The position numbers were made by a program, and so were the translations under genes. A stretch of 43,706 bases of DNA from an uncultured Acetatifactor sp. (GTDB lineage Bacteria > Bacillota > Clostridia > Lachnospirales > Lachnospiraceae), in the NCBI GenBank assembly GCA_947625475.1, contig CANQOL010000028.1, forward strand, positions 1 through 43,706, read 5' to 3'. Positions 1 through 8,325 of the stretch are shown one piece after another. Every line of letters starts with the position of its first letter. Within the stretch, counting starts at the first letter, position 1. The notes below the pieces were generated by a model. The model was not told the DNA's origin. It ran no database searches and saw only the letters and a program-made list of their open reading frames with translations.

Positions 1-301
1 TCTCCTTCAGGCTGCGGGAAACCTTCACCATGCCGTCATCCCGCAGATACCGCTTGATCTCCCCTGTGATCATGGGCACGGCGTAGGTGGAAAACTTTAC
101 GTCAAAGCCCAGGTCAAATTTGTCCACCGCCTTCATCAGCCCGATGGCCCCTATTTGGAACAGATCCTCCGGCTCCACTCCCCGCCCCAGGAAGCGGCGG
201 ACAATGGTGTGCACCAGTCCCAGATTTCTCTCGATCAGTATCTCCCGGGCCTCCCTGTCCCCCGCCTGCGCTCTCGTAATCAGTTCCGTCAGCTCTTCCA
301 T
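1..301 (-). CDS. sigF: RNA polymerase sporulation sigma factor SigF, N-terminal part
   Basis: Partial gene running off the left edge; the first 100 codons are visible. The frame opens with ATG at 301 behind a GGAGGGCAGG ribosome site, 15 nt after the spoIIAB stop. The translation shows sigma-70 region 2: an HTIVRRFLGRG stretch, the core-binding PEDLFQIGAIGLMKAVDKF segment and the promoter-melting FSTYAVPMITGEIKRYLRDD segment. SigF is the first forespore-specific sigma factor and is held inactive by SpoIIAB until SpoIIAA is dephosphorylated. Third gene of the operon spoIIAA-spoIIAB-sigF, which fixes the assignment as SigF rather than SigG. The rest (regions 3 and 4) lies outside the window. 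Confidence 0.93.
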   Translation of the reverse strand, partial: MEELTELITRAQAGDREAREILIERNLGLVHTIVRRFLGRGVEPEDLFQIGAIGLMKAVDKFDLGFDVKFSTYAVPMITGEIKRYLRDDGMVKVSRSLKE

Positions 302-316
302 CCTGCCCTCCGCAGA

Positions 317-805
317 TTACGCATCGATCCACGGGCCCACCCCGATCCTCTTGTGCATGCGCACCAGGGTCCCTTCCCCGGGACGGCTCTCCACCTCCAG
401 ATCGTCCATAAATGCCTCCATAAAGGAAAAGCCCATGCCGGAGCGGTTTTCCTCCGGCCGGGTGGTAAAAAGAGGCTCCATGGCCCGTTCCACATCCTCT
501 ATCCCCTTCCCCTTATCCTCCACACAGATATGCAGCAGGTCTCCCTCCGTGCGGCAGGTGAGCCGCACCCTGCCCGGATGGATCTCCTGGGAGGCAGGCG
601 GCATATCCCCATGCTTCCCGCAGCCCCAGAAATTATCATAGCCGTGGATGATGGCGTTGGTCACGGCCTCGGACACGGCGGTCTTTACGTCCGCCAGTTC
701 CTCCAGGGTGGGATTTAAGGGCGTGATAAAGGATGCCACCGCCATCCTGGCAAAGCTCTCATTGACGGACAGAGCGTCGAACTCCAACAGCATCTCATTT
801 CTCAT
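317..805 (-). CDS. spoIIAB: Anti-sigma F factor / serine kinase SpoIIAB
   Basis: 162 residues of the GHKL ATPase fold. The N box is seen at EAVTN (46-50), the G1 box at DKGKGI (97-102) and the glycine-rich lid at SGMGFSF (122-128). In the family it binds and inhibits SigF and phosphorylates SpoIIAA on serine. It is longer than the well-known 146-residue Bacillus protein; the excess lies mostly between the N box and G1 box (about 57-80, rich in Gly, Cys and His), so a loop insertion rather than a wrong start. Start ATG at 805 follows AAGGAAGGATGATCCT. It sits between spoIIAA (76 nt upstream, with a hairpin in the gap) and sigF (15 nt downstream). Confidence 0.95.
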   Translation of the reverse strand: MRNEMLLEFDALSVNESFARMAVASFITPLNPTLEELADVKTAVSEAVTNAIIHGYDNFWGCGKHGDMPPASQEIHPGRVRLTCRTEGDLLHICVEDKGKGIEDVERAMEPLFTTRPEENRSGMGFSFMEAFMDDLEVESRPGEGTLVRMHKRIGVGPWIDA

Positions 806-850
806 AGGATCATCCTTCCTTTCTCATTGCACATTGTTCTTTTCCTCCTG

Positions 851-875
851 GGATCGGGATTTCAGGTCCCGATCC
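851..875 (-). other. Hairpin in the spoIIAA-spoIIAB gap
   Basis: A perfect 9-bp inverted repeat (GGATCGGGA / TCCCGATCC) with a 7-nt loop begins 6 nt after the spoIIAA stop codon and ends before the spoIIAB ribosome site. No U-tract follows, so it does not look like a full terminator; it may slow ribosomes or set RNA stability and so tune the kinase to substrate ratio. That function is inference. Confidence 0.6.
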
Positions 876-881
876 TGCCTA

Positions 882-1187
882 TCAGTCCACAATCTCGACC
901 AGCCTGCCGAGACCCGATATATTGAGAATTCTCCTGATCTGCCTGTCCGGATGGAGGACAAAGACCTTCCCGCCGAAGCAGGATATCTTTTTGTAGCGTC
1001 CCATCAGGATCCCAATCCCCGAGGAATCCATGAACCTTGTGTCCTCAAAGTCAAAGACCACGTGCTCCACTCTCTGCTGTACAATATACCGGTCCGCCAT
1101 CTCGCATATATACCCGCAGCGGTGGTGGTCGATTTCCTCCGGCATCCGGATCATCAGACAATTATCGATCACTGCAAACTCATCCAT
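882..1187 (-). CDS. spoIIAA: Anti-anti-sigma F factor SpoIIAA
   Basis: 101 residues, a single STAS domain. The DSSGIGILMGRY motif (54-65) carries the serine (Ser56 by alignment with the known phospho-site) that SpoIIAB phosphorylates and SpoIIE dephosphorylates. Only the unphosphorylated form releases SigF. First gene of the spoIIA operon; start ATG at 1187 with an AGGAGGCGACAGTCT ribosome site. In known sporeformers this operon is read by sigma-H. Only about 40 nt lie between the start codon and the terminator of the preceding operon, and I could not confidently place a sigma-H promoter there, so it may overlap the terminator. Confidence 0.95.
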   Translation of the reverse strand: MDEFAVIDNCLMIRMPEEIDHHRCGYICEMADRYIVQQRVEHVVFDFEDTRFMDSSGIGILMGRYKKISCFGGKVFVLHPDRQIRRILNISGLGRLVEIVD

Positions 1188-1224
1188 AGACTGTCGCCTC
1201 CTGTCTCAAACATGTCCCAAATCT

Positions 1225-1264
1225 GCACAAAAAGAGCATGCGGCTCATATGGCTGCATGCTCTT
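1225..1264 (-). terminator. Rho-independent terminator of the valS-folC-TPR operon
   Basis: On the minus strand AAGAGCATGC pairs with GCATGCTCTT (10 bp, 13-nt loop) and runs into CTCTTTTTG. It lies 30 nt after the stop of the TPR protein gene. Confidence 0.85.
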
Positions 1265-1294
1265 CTCTTTCGTATCTTCGTTCCCCTTCGGGGT

Positions 1295-2698
1295 CTATTC
1301 CTCGCTCAGGTCCTTTATATACTTTTGGGCTCTGGAGGCCCTGTCCGTGCCGGGAAGAAGCTCTATCACCTGCTGATACCGGGCAATCGCCTCCTGGGCA
1401 TTCCCGCTCAGGCGGTAGGACTGCGCCAGATAGTACAAAGCGTCCCCGTTGTCCTCCTGATAATCCAGGGTCTTTAAAAAGCCCGGGATCGCCTCGTGGT
1501 AGTTTTCATCCCGATATGCCTGATATGCCTGATTATAGCTCTCTGCCGCCACCTGGGGCGCCACAGCCGCCCGCAGGGCGTCATAAAGCCCCCGGAAGCT
1601 CTCCGCGCTTTCCTCCCGGACCTCCGCCTCCTCCAGCTTCTCCAGAAGGTCCGCCGTCTGAGCCGCATCCTGAGAGGACAGATAAACCTCCGCCGCCTGG
1701 ATCAGCAGCTCCATGTTCGCCAGAGTGCTGTCCGTGCCCTCGTAGGCGCTGACCTCCTTCTCCAGGGCGTCGCTCTTGGCCTGAAGATCCTGAAGGCTGC
1801 TCTCCAGCTCCGTGATGGTGCTGTTCTTGGCGTCGATCTGGTTGGCGATATCCGCAATCTTGGCCTGGGCCTCATTGTTCACATTGGTGCGCACGCCGGG
1901 CACCACCAGAAAATACATAGCCGCGGCGCCGATCACCAGGCCGATCCCAATGTTGAGCAGCGTCCCCGCACCGCTCCTTTTGGGCTCCTTAAAGCCGGCG
2001 GGCTGTATGATAATCTCGTTGTCGCTCTGGTAGCGGACCGCCTCCTCCGTCTTCTTGCGGACTGCCCGGCCGGACTCGTCGGGAGCCAGCATCCGGTCCA
2101 CCTCCTGCATGTAGCGCAGGGTCAGAGTGTTGTTCCGGTCGATCTCCATGCACTTTGAGAGCTCCCGCCCGGCCTTCTCCCACTGTTCGCCGTCAATATA
2201 CAAAAGCGCCAGCAGCTGATGGGCCTTCACGAATTTGGAATTCATGGAAAGGACCTTGCGAAGCTGGATCACGGCCAGATCCTTGCTGTCCTGACGGCAG
2301 TAGGCAAGGGCCTGATTGTACTTCTTGATGGTCTGGTTGATGGAATCCAGCCGGGAGGCATTGGACTGGACCATATTGATGTAATCGTCCGCAATGTTCT
2401 TCTCCGGCCGGGTATTCTTGCTGATCACCCACTCGCAGAGGGCGGCCACCACCTCGCCCAGCTCAAAATAGACCAGCCCCAGAAGGTTCCTGGCCTCGAT
2501 ATGGTTTTTGTTGAATTTAAGACACTGCCTTAGGCTCACCACCGCACCGGACAGATCCCGGACGCCGGCCTTCTCCAACCCGTCGTTGTAGCAGCGGTTG
2601 GCGGCGTACATAATCTTTTTGTACTGGGACACATCCGCCCCGCAGGCCGTACAGAAATCGTGCTCCGAGAGGCGGCAGCCGCACTGATAACAAAACAT
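1295..2698 (-). CDS. Zinc-ribbon, TPR and coiled-coil membrane protein
   Basis: 467 residues. Architecture seen: an N-terminal zinc-ribbon-like cysteine cluster (Cys3, 6, 8, 16, 19), TPR-like helical repeats (about 25-210), one transmembrane segment (about 250-272, ending FLVVPGV), an alpha-helical coiled coil (about 278-325), and further TPR units to the C terminus. The layout predicts a cytosolic zinc ribbon and TPR half and an extracytoplasmic coiled-coil/TPR half. Exact function is unknown; such proteins are scaffold candidates for envelope or sporulation assemblies, which is inference. Last gene of the valS operon: its ribosome site overlaps the TAG stop of the preceding 55-codon gene, and a terminator follows. 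Confidence 0.85.
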   Translation of the reverse strand: MFCYQCGCRLSEHDFCTACGADVSQYKKIMYAANRCYNDGLEKAGVRDLSGAVVSLRQCLKFNKNHIEARNLLGLVYFELGEVVAALCEWVISKNTRPEKNIADDYINMVQSNASRLDSINQTIKKYNQALAYCRQDSKDLAVIQLRKVLSMNSKFVKAHQLLALLYIDGEQWEKAGRELSKCMEIDRNNTLTLRYMQEVDRMLAPDESGRAVRKKTEEAVRYQSDNEIIIQPAGFKEPKRSGAGTLLNIGIGLVIGAAAMYFLVVPGVRTNVNNEAQAKIADIANQIDAKNSTITELESSLQDLQAKSDALEKEVSAYEGTDSTLANMELLIQAAEVYLSSQDAAQTADLLEKLEEAEVREESAESFRGLYDALRAAVAPQVAAESYNQAYQAYRDENYHEAIPGFLKTLDYQEDNGDALYYLAQSYRLSGNAQEAIARYQQVIELLPGTDRASRAQKYIKDLSEE

Positions 2699-2708
2699 GG
2701 CACCCCTC

Positions 2709-2876
2709 CTAGCCGCGCGTCTGCCCCGCTGGCTCCTCCGTCTCCTGCTCTTCCTTCACAATCTTTACCACCAGGTCCGTCAGATCCGTCAGATCCTGGT
2801 TGTAAATCGCATCCTCCACATCCTCAACCTCCAGGCTGGGATGAAATTTTTTCAATTCCTCTTCAAAATGAATCAT
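2709..2876 (-). CDS. Small acidic protein of unknown function (55 aa)
   Basis: A 55-codon frame that starts MIHFEEELKKFHPSLEVEDV and is strongly acidic, with a short repeated LTDLTDL stretch and a polar tail ending QTRG. Its ATG overlaps the folC stop codon as ATGA, and its TAG stop overlaps the AGGAGG of the next gene, so it fills the gap exactly and should be translationally coupled on both sides. This fit argues for a real gene. No catalytic motif is visible; a role as a small adaptor for the neighbouring TPR protein is possible but unsupported. Confidence 0.75.
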   Translation of the reverse strand: MIHFEEELKKFHPSLEVEDVEDAIYNQDLTDLTDLVVKIVKEEQETEEPAGQTRG

Positions 2877-4183
2877 ATCCGCAACACTCCTTTGACTTCC
2901 CCCGCCAGATACAGGGAACCGGCAATATAGAGCCGTCCCCCTGCGCCTGCCAGAGGCAGAAGCGCATCCAGCGCCTCCCTGACCGTATCAAAGCTCAGGG
3001 GCCGCTCCCCCGAAACGTCCTCCAGCACCTTTCCCATAGCCTCCGGGGACGCCGCGCGGCCGTTTGCCATCCGCACCAGGGCGATCCTCCCGAAAAGGCC
3101 CGAGGCCTGGATCCGGGCCAGCATCTTTCCGTACTCCTTATCCGCCGCAGCGGCAAACAAAAGGCTCCGCTCTCCCGCAAAGCCGTCTCCCGCCACAGTC
3201 TCCAAAAACGCCCGGACGCCGTCCTCATTGTGTGCCCCGTCCACATAGACACCCGGCAGGATTTCCTCCATCCGCCCGGCCCAGCGGCACTCCCGGACGC
3301 CCCGGCGCAGCTCCTTCAAGGGGATCCGGGGGCCCAGTCCCAGGGCATCCAGAGTTCTCACCGCCAGCGTGCAGTTTTCCATCTGATAGCGAGCGGAGGT
3401 GCCAAGGCACAGCCTGATATTTCCATAATACCTAGAAACACAAGAAAAATCAATGTTTTTATTCTGAATTTTTGAGAACCGGTAGTCAGCTTTCGACACC
3501 GGGAACACAGGGCAGCCAAGCTGCGCGGCCCTCGCCCGCAGCACCGACGCGGCCGGCTCCTCCTCCAAAAACACCGCCGGCACTCCCGCCGCCAATATCC
3601 CCGCCTTCTCCCCGGCGATGGCCTCCACCGTATCTCCCAGGTATTCCATGTGGTCCCGGCTGATGCGGGTAATCACGCTCACCAGCTTGCTCTCCACCGC
3701 ATTGGTGGCATCCAGCCTCCCCCCCAGCCCCGTCTCCAGGATACAGCAGTCGGGGCGGGCCCTGTGAAACAAAAGCATGGCCATGAAAAATAAATACTCA
3801 AAAAAGGTGGGGTGATATCCCCGATCCTCCCTGAGAGCCTCCCAGTCCAGGGCCTCGTACACCTCCAGGAAGGCGCCAAGGAAATCCTCCTTCGAGACCG
3901 TCTCCCCGCCTATCACAAAGCGCTCCCGGATATCCGTCAGGTGAGGGGAGGTAAAAACAGCCGTCCTCATCCCGGATGCCTCCAGAATGCTGCGCAGATA
4001 GGCGCAGACGGAGCCCTTCCCATTGGTGCCCGCCACATGGATCACAGGAAGCCCCCGATCCGGCCTTCCCAGCCGGATCAGGAAGTTTCCCGTCTCCCCT
4101 ATGGAGTGTTTTTCCGTAAATTTCGGCACGGCAGTCAGGTAGGCCGCCGCCTGTTCAAAGCTTCGGATCTCTCTTTTCTGCAA
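2873..4183 (-). CDS. folC: Folylpolyglutamate synthase / dihydrofolate synthase
   Basis: 436 residues, normal for FolC. It adds glutamate to dihydropteroate and reduced folates using ATP. The Mur-ligase-like P-loop HVAGTNGKGSV lies near residues 49-59; SPHLTDIRERF, the LETGLGGRLDATN segment, the ISRDHMEYLGDT histidine-aspartate region and the C-terminal VDGAHNEDG motif follow in order. The best start is TTG at 4183, 5 nt after GGGGAGAGG; no ATG occurs nearby in frame. Second gene of the T-box-controlled valS operon, 14 nt after the valS stop, an order common in Firmicutes. Confidence 0.95.
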   Translation of the reverse strand: MQKREIRSFEQAAAYLTAVPKFTEKHSIGETGNFLIRLGRPDRGLPVIHVAGTNGKGSVCAYLRSILEASGMRTAVFTSPHLTDIRERFVIGGETVSKEDFLGAFLEVYEALDWEALREDRGYHPTFFEYLFFMAMLLFHRARPDCCILETGLGGRLDATNAVESKLVSVITRISRDHMEYLGDTVEAIAGEKAGILAAGVPAVFLEEEPAASVLRARAAQLGCPVFPVSKADYRFSKIQNKNIDFSCVSRYYGNIRLCLGTSARYQMENCTLAVRTLDALGLGPRIPLKELRRGVRECRWAGRMEEILPGVYVDGAHNEDGVRAFLETVAGDGFAGERSLLFAAAADKEYGKMLARIQASGLFGRIALVRMANGRAASPEAMGKVLEDVSGERPLSFDTVREALDALLPLAGAGGRLYIAGSLYLAGEVKGVLRI

Positions 4184-4197
4184 GATATCCTCTCCCC

Positions 4198-6885
4198 TTA
4201 AGACTGTCTCTGTTCCAGCTGGGCCAGGCGGAGCCTCACCTGCTCCATCATCTGTGCGTATTTCGCCTGCTTTTCCTTCTCCTGATCCACCTTGGCCTGG
4301 GGCGCCTTGGCAAGGAACCTCTCGTTGGCAAGCATACCGTTCACCCGCTCCAGCTCTCCCTCCAGGCGCTTTTCCTCCTTCTGCAGACGCTGGATCTCCT
4401 GGGAAATATCCACCAGCTCTTCAAAGGGGATATACAGGGTGGCCCCGGGAATCACCACGGACACCGCGTCCTGTGCAATTCCCTCCTTGTCGGCAGAGAC
4501 CGTCACCTGGCTGGCTCCCGCCAGGGAGGCAAAGAACAGGCTCCCCTCCGTGAAGGCTCTGCGCACGTCCTCCCTGTCGCTGACCACATGGCACTGGGTT
4601 TTGCGGCTGGGGGGCACATTTCTCTCCGTGCGGATGCCTCGGATCCCCCGGACCGCCTCCTTCAAGGTCTCGATATCCCGCTCCTCCTTCTCAAAATGCC
4701 TCTCCTGCCGGTACACGGGCCAGGAGCTGATCATAATGGACTCCTCCCTGTTCTGGAGGCTGCAGAAAATTTCCTCCGTGATAAAGGGCATATAGGGGTG
4801 CAGGAGCTTTAATGCCTCCAGCAGCACCGTGCGCAGAGTCCACAGGGCCGCATTCTGGCTGGGGGCGTCGTCCGTACTGTAAAGCCTGGGCTTCACCATC
4901 TCAATATACCAGTCGCAGAATTCATCCCAGATAAAATCATAGACCTTCTGCACGGCGATTCCCAGCTCGAAGCTCTCCATATTGTCGGTCACATCCCTCA
5001 CCAGGGTGTTGAGCCTGGAGAGGATCCAACGGTCCACCGGCTGCAGCTCTCCCTGGGCGGGCTCCGTGATCTCCCGGCCCGCGGCGGCGGCCGTCTCCAT
5101 GTTCATCAAAATAAAACGGGAGGCGTTCCACACCTTGTTGGCAAAGTTGCGGCTGGATTCCACTCTCTCATAGTAAAAGCGCATATCATTGCCCGGCGCG
5201 TTCCCCGTGATCAGGGTCAGCCGCAGAGCGTCCGCCCCGTACCGGTCGATGATCTCCAGGGGATCGATCCCGTTGCCCAGGGACTTGGACATCTTCCGGC
5301 CCAGGCTGTCCCGCACCAGCCCGTGGAAGAGCACGGTGGAGAAGGGCTTTTTCCCGGTGTGCTCATAGCCCGAGAAGATCATGCGGATCACCCAGAAGAA
5401 AATAATATCGTAGCCCGTCACCAGCACGTCCGTGGGGTAGAAATAATCCAGATCCTCCGTCTGATCCGGCCAGCCCAGGGTCTCAAAGGGCCACAGCGCC
5501 GAGGAAAACCAGGTGTCCAGGGTGTCCGGATCCTGGGTCAGATGGTTGTGTCCGCACTTGGGGCAGACTTCCGGCTTTTGGGCGGCCACCACCATCTCCC
5601 CGCACTTGTCGCAGTAGTAGGCGGGGATCCTGTGGCCCCACCAGAGCTGACGGCTGATGCACCAGTCCCGGATATTGTCGGTCCAGTTAAAGTAGGTCTT
5701 CTCCATCCGCTCCGGGATCAGACGGATCTCCCCGGATTTAACTGCCTCCACAGCGGGCTTAATCAGCTCATCCATCTTCACGAACCACTGCTCCTTCACC
5801 AGGGGCTCCACGGTGGTCTTGCACCGGTCATGGGTTCCCACGTTGTGGACATGATCCTCGATCTTCACCAGAAGGCCCAGCTCATCCAGCTCTTTTACGA
5901 TGGCTGCCCTAGCCTCGTACCGGTCCATACCCTGATACCTGCCGCCGTTTTCGTTGATGGTGGCGTCGTCGTTCATCACATTGATCACCGGCAGATTGTG
6001 CCGTTTCCCCACCTCAAAGTCGTTGGGGTCATGGGCGGGGGTAATCTTCACCACGCCCGTCCCGAACTCCCGGTCCACATAGGAATCCGCCACAATGGGG
6101 ATCACCCGGTTCACAATGGGAAGCAGCACCTTTTTGCCGATCAGGTGGGTGTAGCGTTCATCCTCCGGGTGCACGGCCACAGCCGTATCGCCCAGCATGG
6201 TCTCCGGCCGGGTGGTGGCAAAGGTCAAAAACTGGGTGGTGCTGGGGGTGCCGTCCTCCTGCAGGATCGGGTACTTGATATGCCAGAAATGTCCCGCCTG
6301 TTCCTCATAAACCACCTCCGCGTCGGAGATGGAGGTGTTGCACACAGGGCACCAGTTGATGATCCGGGAGCCCTTGTAGATATAGCCCTTCCGATGCATC
6401 TTCACGAAGACCTCCGTCACCGCCCGGTTGCAGCCCTCGTCCATGGTAAAACGCTCTCTGTCCCAGTCGCAGGATGAGCCCAGCTTCTTTAGCTGGGAGA
6501 TAATGCGTCCCCCATATTCCCGCTTCCAGTCCCAGGCCCTCTCCAGGAACTTTTCCCGGCCCAGGTCATGCTTGTCGATCCCTTCCTCCTTCAGCTTCTC
6601 GATGATCTTCACCTCGGTGGCAATGCTGGCGTGGTCCGTGCCGGGCTGCCAGAGGGCGTTGTAGCCCTGCATCCTCTTAAAGCGGATCAAAATATCCTGC
6701 ATGGTGTTGTCCAGGGCGTGGCCCATATGGAGCTGCCCGGTGATATTTGGGGGCGGAATCACAATGGTGAAGGGCTTTCTGCTCCGGTCCACCTCAGCAT
6801 GAAAATACTTTTTGTCCAGCCATTTCTGATAGATCCTGTCCTCTATGCCCTTGGGGTCATAGGTTTTTGCCAATTCTGCGCACAT
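4198..6885 (-). CDS. valS: Valyl-tRNA synthetase
   Basis: 895 residues, class I aminoacyl-tRNA synthetase. The HIGH signature appears as GQLHMGHALDN near residue 50 and KMSKS as GRKMSKSLGNG near residue 530. The CP1 editing domain, which hydrolyses Thr-tRNA(Val), contains the expected TTRPETMLGDTAVAVHP segment, and the anticodon-binding domain and C-terminal coiled coil (about 820-890) are present. A zinc-binding-like cysteine set (YYCDKCGEMV with VCPKCGH) sits in the middle. Start ATG at 6885 behind GGAAAGGAG. Expression is governed by the T-box leader just upstream, so the whole operon should rise when tRNA(Val) is uncharged. Confidence 0.98.
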   Translation of the reverse strand: MCAELAKTYDPKGIEDRIYQKWLDKKYFHAEVDRSRKPFTIVIPPPNITGQLHMGHALDNTMQDILIRFKRMQGYNALWQPGTDHASIATEVKIIEKLKEEGIDKHDLGREKFLERAWDWKREYGGRIISQLKKLGSSCDWDRERFTMDEGCNRAVTEVFVKMHRKGYIYKGSRIINWCPVCNTSISDAEVVYEEQAGHFWHIKYPILQEDGTPSTTQFLTFATTRPETMLGDTAVAVHPEDERYTHLIGKKVLLPIVNRVIPIVADSYVDREFGTGVVKITPAHDPNDFEVGKRHNLPVINVMNDDATINENGGRYQGMDRYEARAAIVKELDELGLLVKIEDHVHNVGTHDRCKTTVEPLVKEQWFVKMDELIKPAVEAVKSGEIRLIPERMEKTYFNWTDNIRDWCISRQLWWGHRIPAYYCDKCGEMVVAAQKPEVCPKCGHNHLTQDPDTLDTWFSSALWPFETLGWPDQTEDLDYFYPTDVLVTGYDIIFFWVIRMIFSGYEHTGKKPFSTVLFHGLVRDSLGRKMSKSLGNGIDPLEIIDRYGADALRLTLITGNAPGNDMRFYYERVESSRNFANKVWNASRFILMNMETAAAAGREITEPAQGELQPVDRWILSRLNTLVRDVTDNMESFELGIAVQKVYDFIWDEFCDWYIEMVKPRLYSTDDAPSQNAALWTLRTVLLEALKLLHPYMPFITEEIFCSLQNREESIMISSWPVYRQERHFEKEERDIETLKEAVRGIRGIRTERNVPPSRKTQCHVVSDREDVRRAFTEGSLFFASLAGASQVTVSADKEGIAQDAVSVVIPGATLYIPFEELVDISQEIQRLQKEEKRLEGELERVNGMLANERFLAKAPQAKVDQEKEKQAKYAQMMEQVRLRLAQLEQRQS

Positions 6886-6909
6886 AGGGTTCTCCTTTCC
6901 ATTGCCGTG

Positions 6910-7211
6910 AAATCAAAACGCCCTCTGCCGGTCTTCACCGGCAAAGGGCGTCATTTAACGCGGTACCACCTTTGTTTACAGCCAGAGGGCTGCCTCACGG
7001 GCTCCTGCCCCGGCCAAACCGGGTGCGAAGCTCCTGTCCTGTAACGGGGACCTCCCGGGCAGCCCTACTTAGACAAAATCCTTTCAGCCTGCCGGCCTTG
7101 GGAGCCACCTTCCGGATCCCTTCCTTTGAGCATGCCTTTCAGCCTGGGGCCGCTCTCTCTGTCAAGGGGATGATCCGTACTCTTCTCCCGCACTGCCGTT
7201 TTTTCTTTATA
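6910..7211 (-). promoter_or_regulatory. T-box riboswitch leader of valS, specifier GUG
   Basis: The conserved T-box bulge sequence AAGGTGGTACCGCG is on the minus strand at 6972-6959. Stem I can be paired by hand: 7189-7173 (GGGAG...CGGAT) with 7117-7100 (ATCCG...CTCCC), leaving an internal loop with AGTA opposite GAA, the loop-E arrangement of known T-boxes. The triplet one base after GAA, at 7108-7106, is GTG, a valine codon, matching the downstream valS. Uncharged tRNA(Val) should stabilise the antiterminator and allow read-through. Confidence 0.93.
6912..6952 (-). terminator. T-box attenuator terminator
   Basis: GACGCCCTTTGCCGG pairs with CCGGCAGAGGGCGTTTT around a short loop on the minus strand and ends in TTTTGATTT. 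It lies directly after the T-box sequence and 27 nt before the valS start codon, as expected for the competing terminator of the leader. Confidence 0.9.
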
Positions 7212-7217
7212 GGTTGA

Positions 7218-7246
7218 ATGATAGTAAAAGTTTCCCCTTTTGTCAA
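7218..7246 (-). promoter_or_regulatory. Promoter of the valS operon
   Basis: Perfect TTGACA (7246-7241) and TATCAT (7223-7218) with a 17-bp spacer on the minus strand. Transcription would begin near 7211, giving a leader of about 325 nt. Confidence 0.85.
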
Positions 7247-7354
7247 GTCCAAACTGACCTTTTCAAGCTGGACTGGTCAAAAAAATCTATTCTGGCACTT
7301 TTCAATAGGCCACTTCTGTGCAAAAATCAGGAAAAGCTTACAGGAGGTGTTATC

Positions 7355-8290
7355 ATGAATCAGAGAAAAAGAAGCTTTGGAATGTTGTGGATCGGACTGA
7401 TCCTTCTGGCGGCAGGCATTGCCCTGGCGCTGTATACTTATCACACCAGCTACGCCGCGTCCGTGGCCACCGGGGAAGAAATCAGCCAGTTAAAGGCCCA
7501 GATCACCCAGCTGAAGGAGAGCGGGCAGGAAACCGAAACTGCCGGAGAGCTGGCCGCCCTGCAGGATCAGCAGGATTCCTTGAGCCGGGAGAAGCTTTCC
7601 CAGGAGCGCCCCTACTCCTACAGCCTGATCCTGGTGTTTTTCGCCCTGCTGCTGTCTCTGAGAGGACTGTGGCGGGCCCTCAGGGGCCCCGCCCATACTG
7701 CCTCTAAGACGGATGTGAAAAAGCTCGCCCAGGCAGGACTTCTGGCGGCCCTGTGCTATATCGGCTTTGCCTTCTTCAAGATCGATATCCCGGTGGGAAC
7801 GGAGAAGACCTCCTTCCACTTCGGCAACGTGTTCTGTGTGCTGGCCTCCCTCCTGCTGGGCGGCTTCTGGGGAGGGCTTTCCGGCGCAGTGGGCATGACC
7901 ATCGGGGATCTGACCACCTCCTATGTGACCAGCGCGCCCAAAACATTCCTGTTAAAGCTCTGCATCGGCCTGATCGTTGGCGGTGTGGCCCACGGGATCT
8001 TCAAGCTGGACCGCTCCCACAGCAGAAAATACGTGGTCTTAGTCACTCTGCTGTCCAGCGTCTGCGGCATGGGCTTCAACATTATAGCCGACCCTGTGGC
8101 GGGATATTTCTACAAGACCTACCTGCTTGGAATTCCCCAGGATCTGGCGGCAGCTCTGGCGAAGGTCAGCGCCGTAACCACATCTGTCAATGCGCTGGTG
8201 GCAGTGATTGCCTCCCTGATCTTCTATCTGGCCCTGCGCCCCGCCCTGAAAAAATCCGGTCTTCTTGTGGAGGTGACGCCTGAGAAGTAA
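7355..8290 (+). CDS. ECF-transporter S component-like membrane protein with N-terminal extension
   Basis: 311 residues from ATG at 7355, 7 nt after CAGGAGGTG. The C-terminal half (about 120-311) has several hydrophobic helices and resembles substrate-binding S components of energy-coupling-factor vitamin transporters (segments LLAALCYIGFAF, LGGFWGGLSGAVGMTIGDL and the final SLIFYLALRPAL). The N-terminal part has one membrane helix (about 10-27), a charged coiled-coil stretch (about 38-78) and a second helix. S components are usually under 220 residues, so this extension is unusual. No ATPase or EcfT gene is in the window, suggesting a group II system with a shared energising module. The ligand is unknown. 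Divergent from valS; I saw no riboswitch in the short leader. Confidence 0.75.
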   Translation: MNQRKRSFGMLWIGLILLAAGIALALYTYHTSYAASVATGEEISQLKAQITQLKESGQETETAGELAALQDQQDSLSREKLSQERPYSYSLILVFFALLLSLRGLWRALRGPAHTASKTDVKKLAQAGLLAALCYIGFAFFKIDIPVGTEKTSFHFGNVFCVLASLLLGGFWGGLSGAVGMTIGDLTTSYVTSAPKTFLLKLCIGLIVGGVAHGIFKLDRSHSRKYVVLVTLLSSVCGMGFNIIADPVAGYFYKTYLLGIPQDLAAALAKVSAVTTSVNALVAVIASLIFYLALRPALKKSGLLVEVTPEK

Positions 8291-8325
8291 CGGCATGAGC
8301 AAATCCCTTCCTCCGCCGGATCAGA

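Noticed and set aside
7247..7354. Riboswitch in front of the S component gene
   Set aside because: The leader is too short and I found no conserved core of TPP, FMN, preQ1, cobalamin or folate riboswitches.
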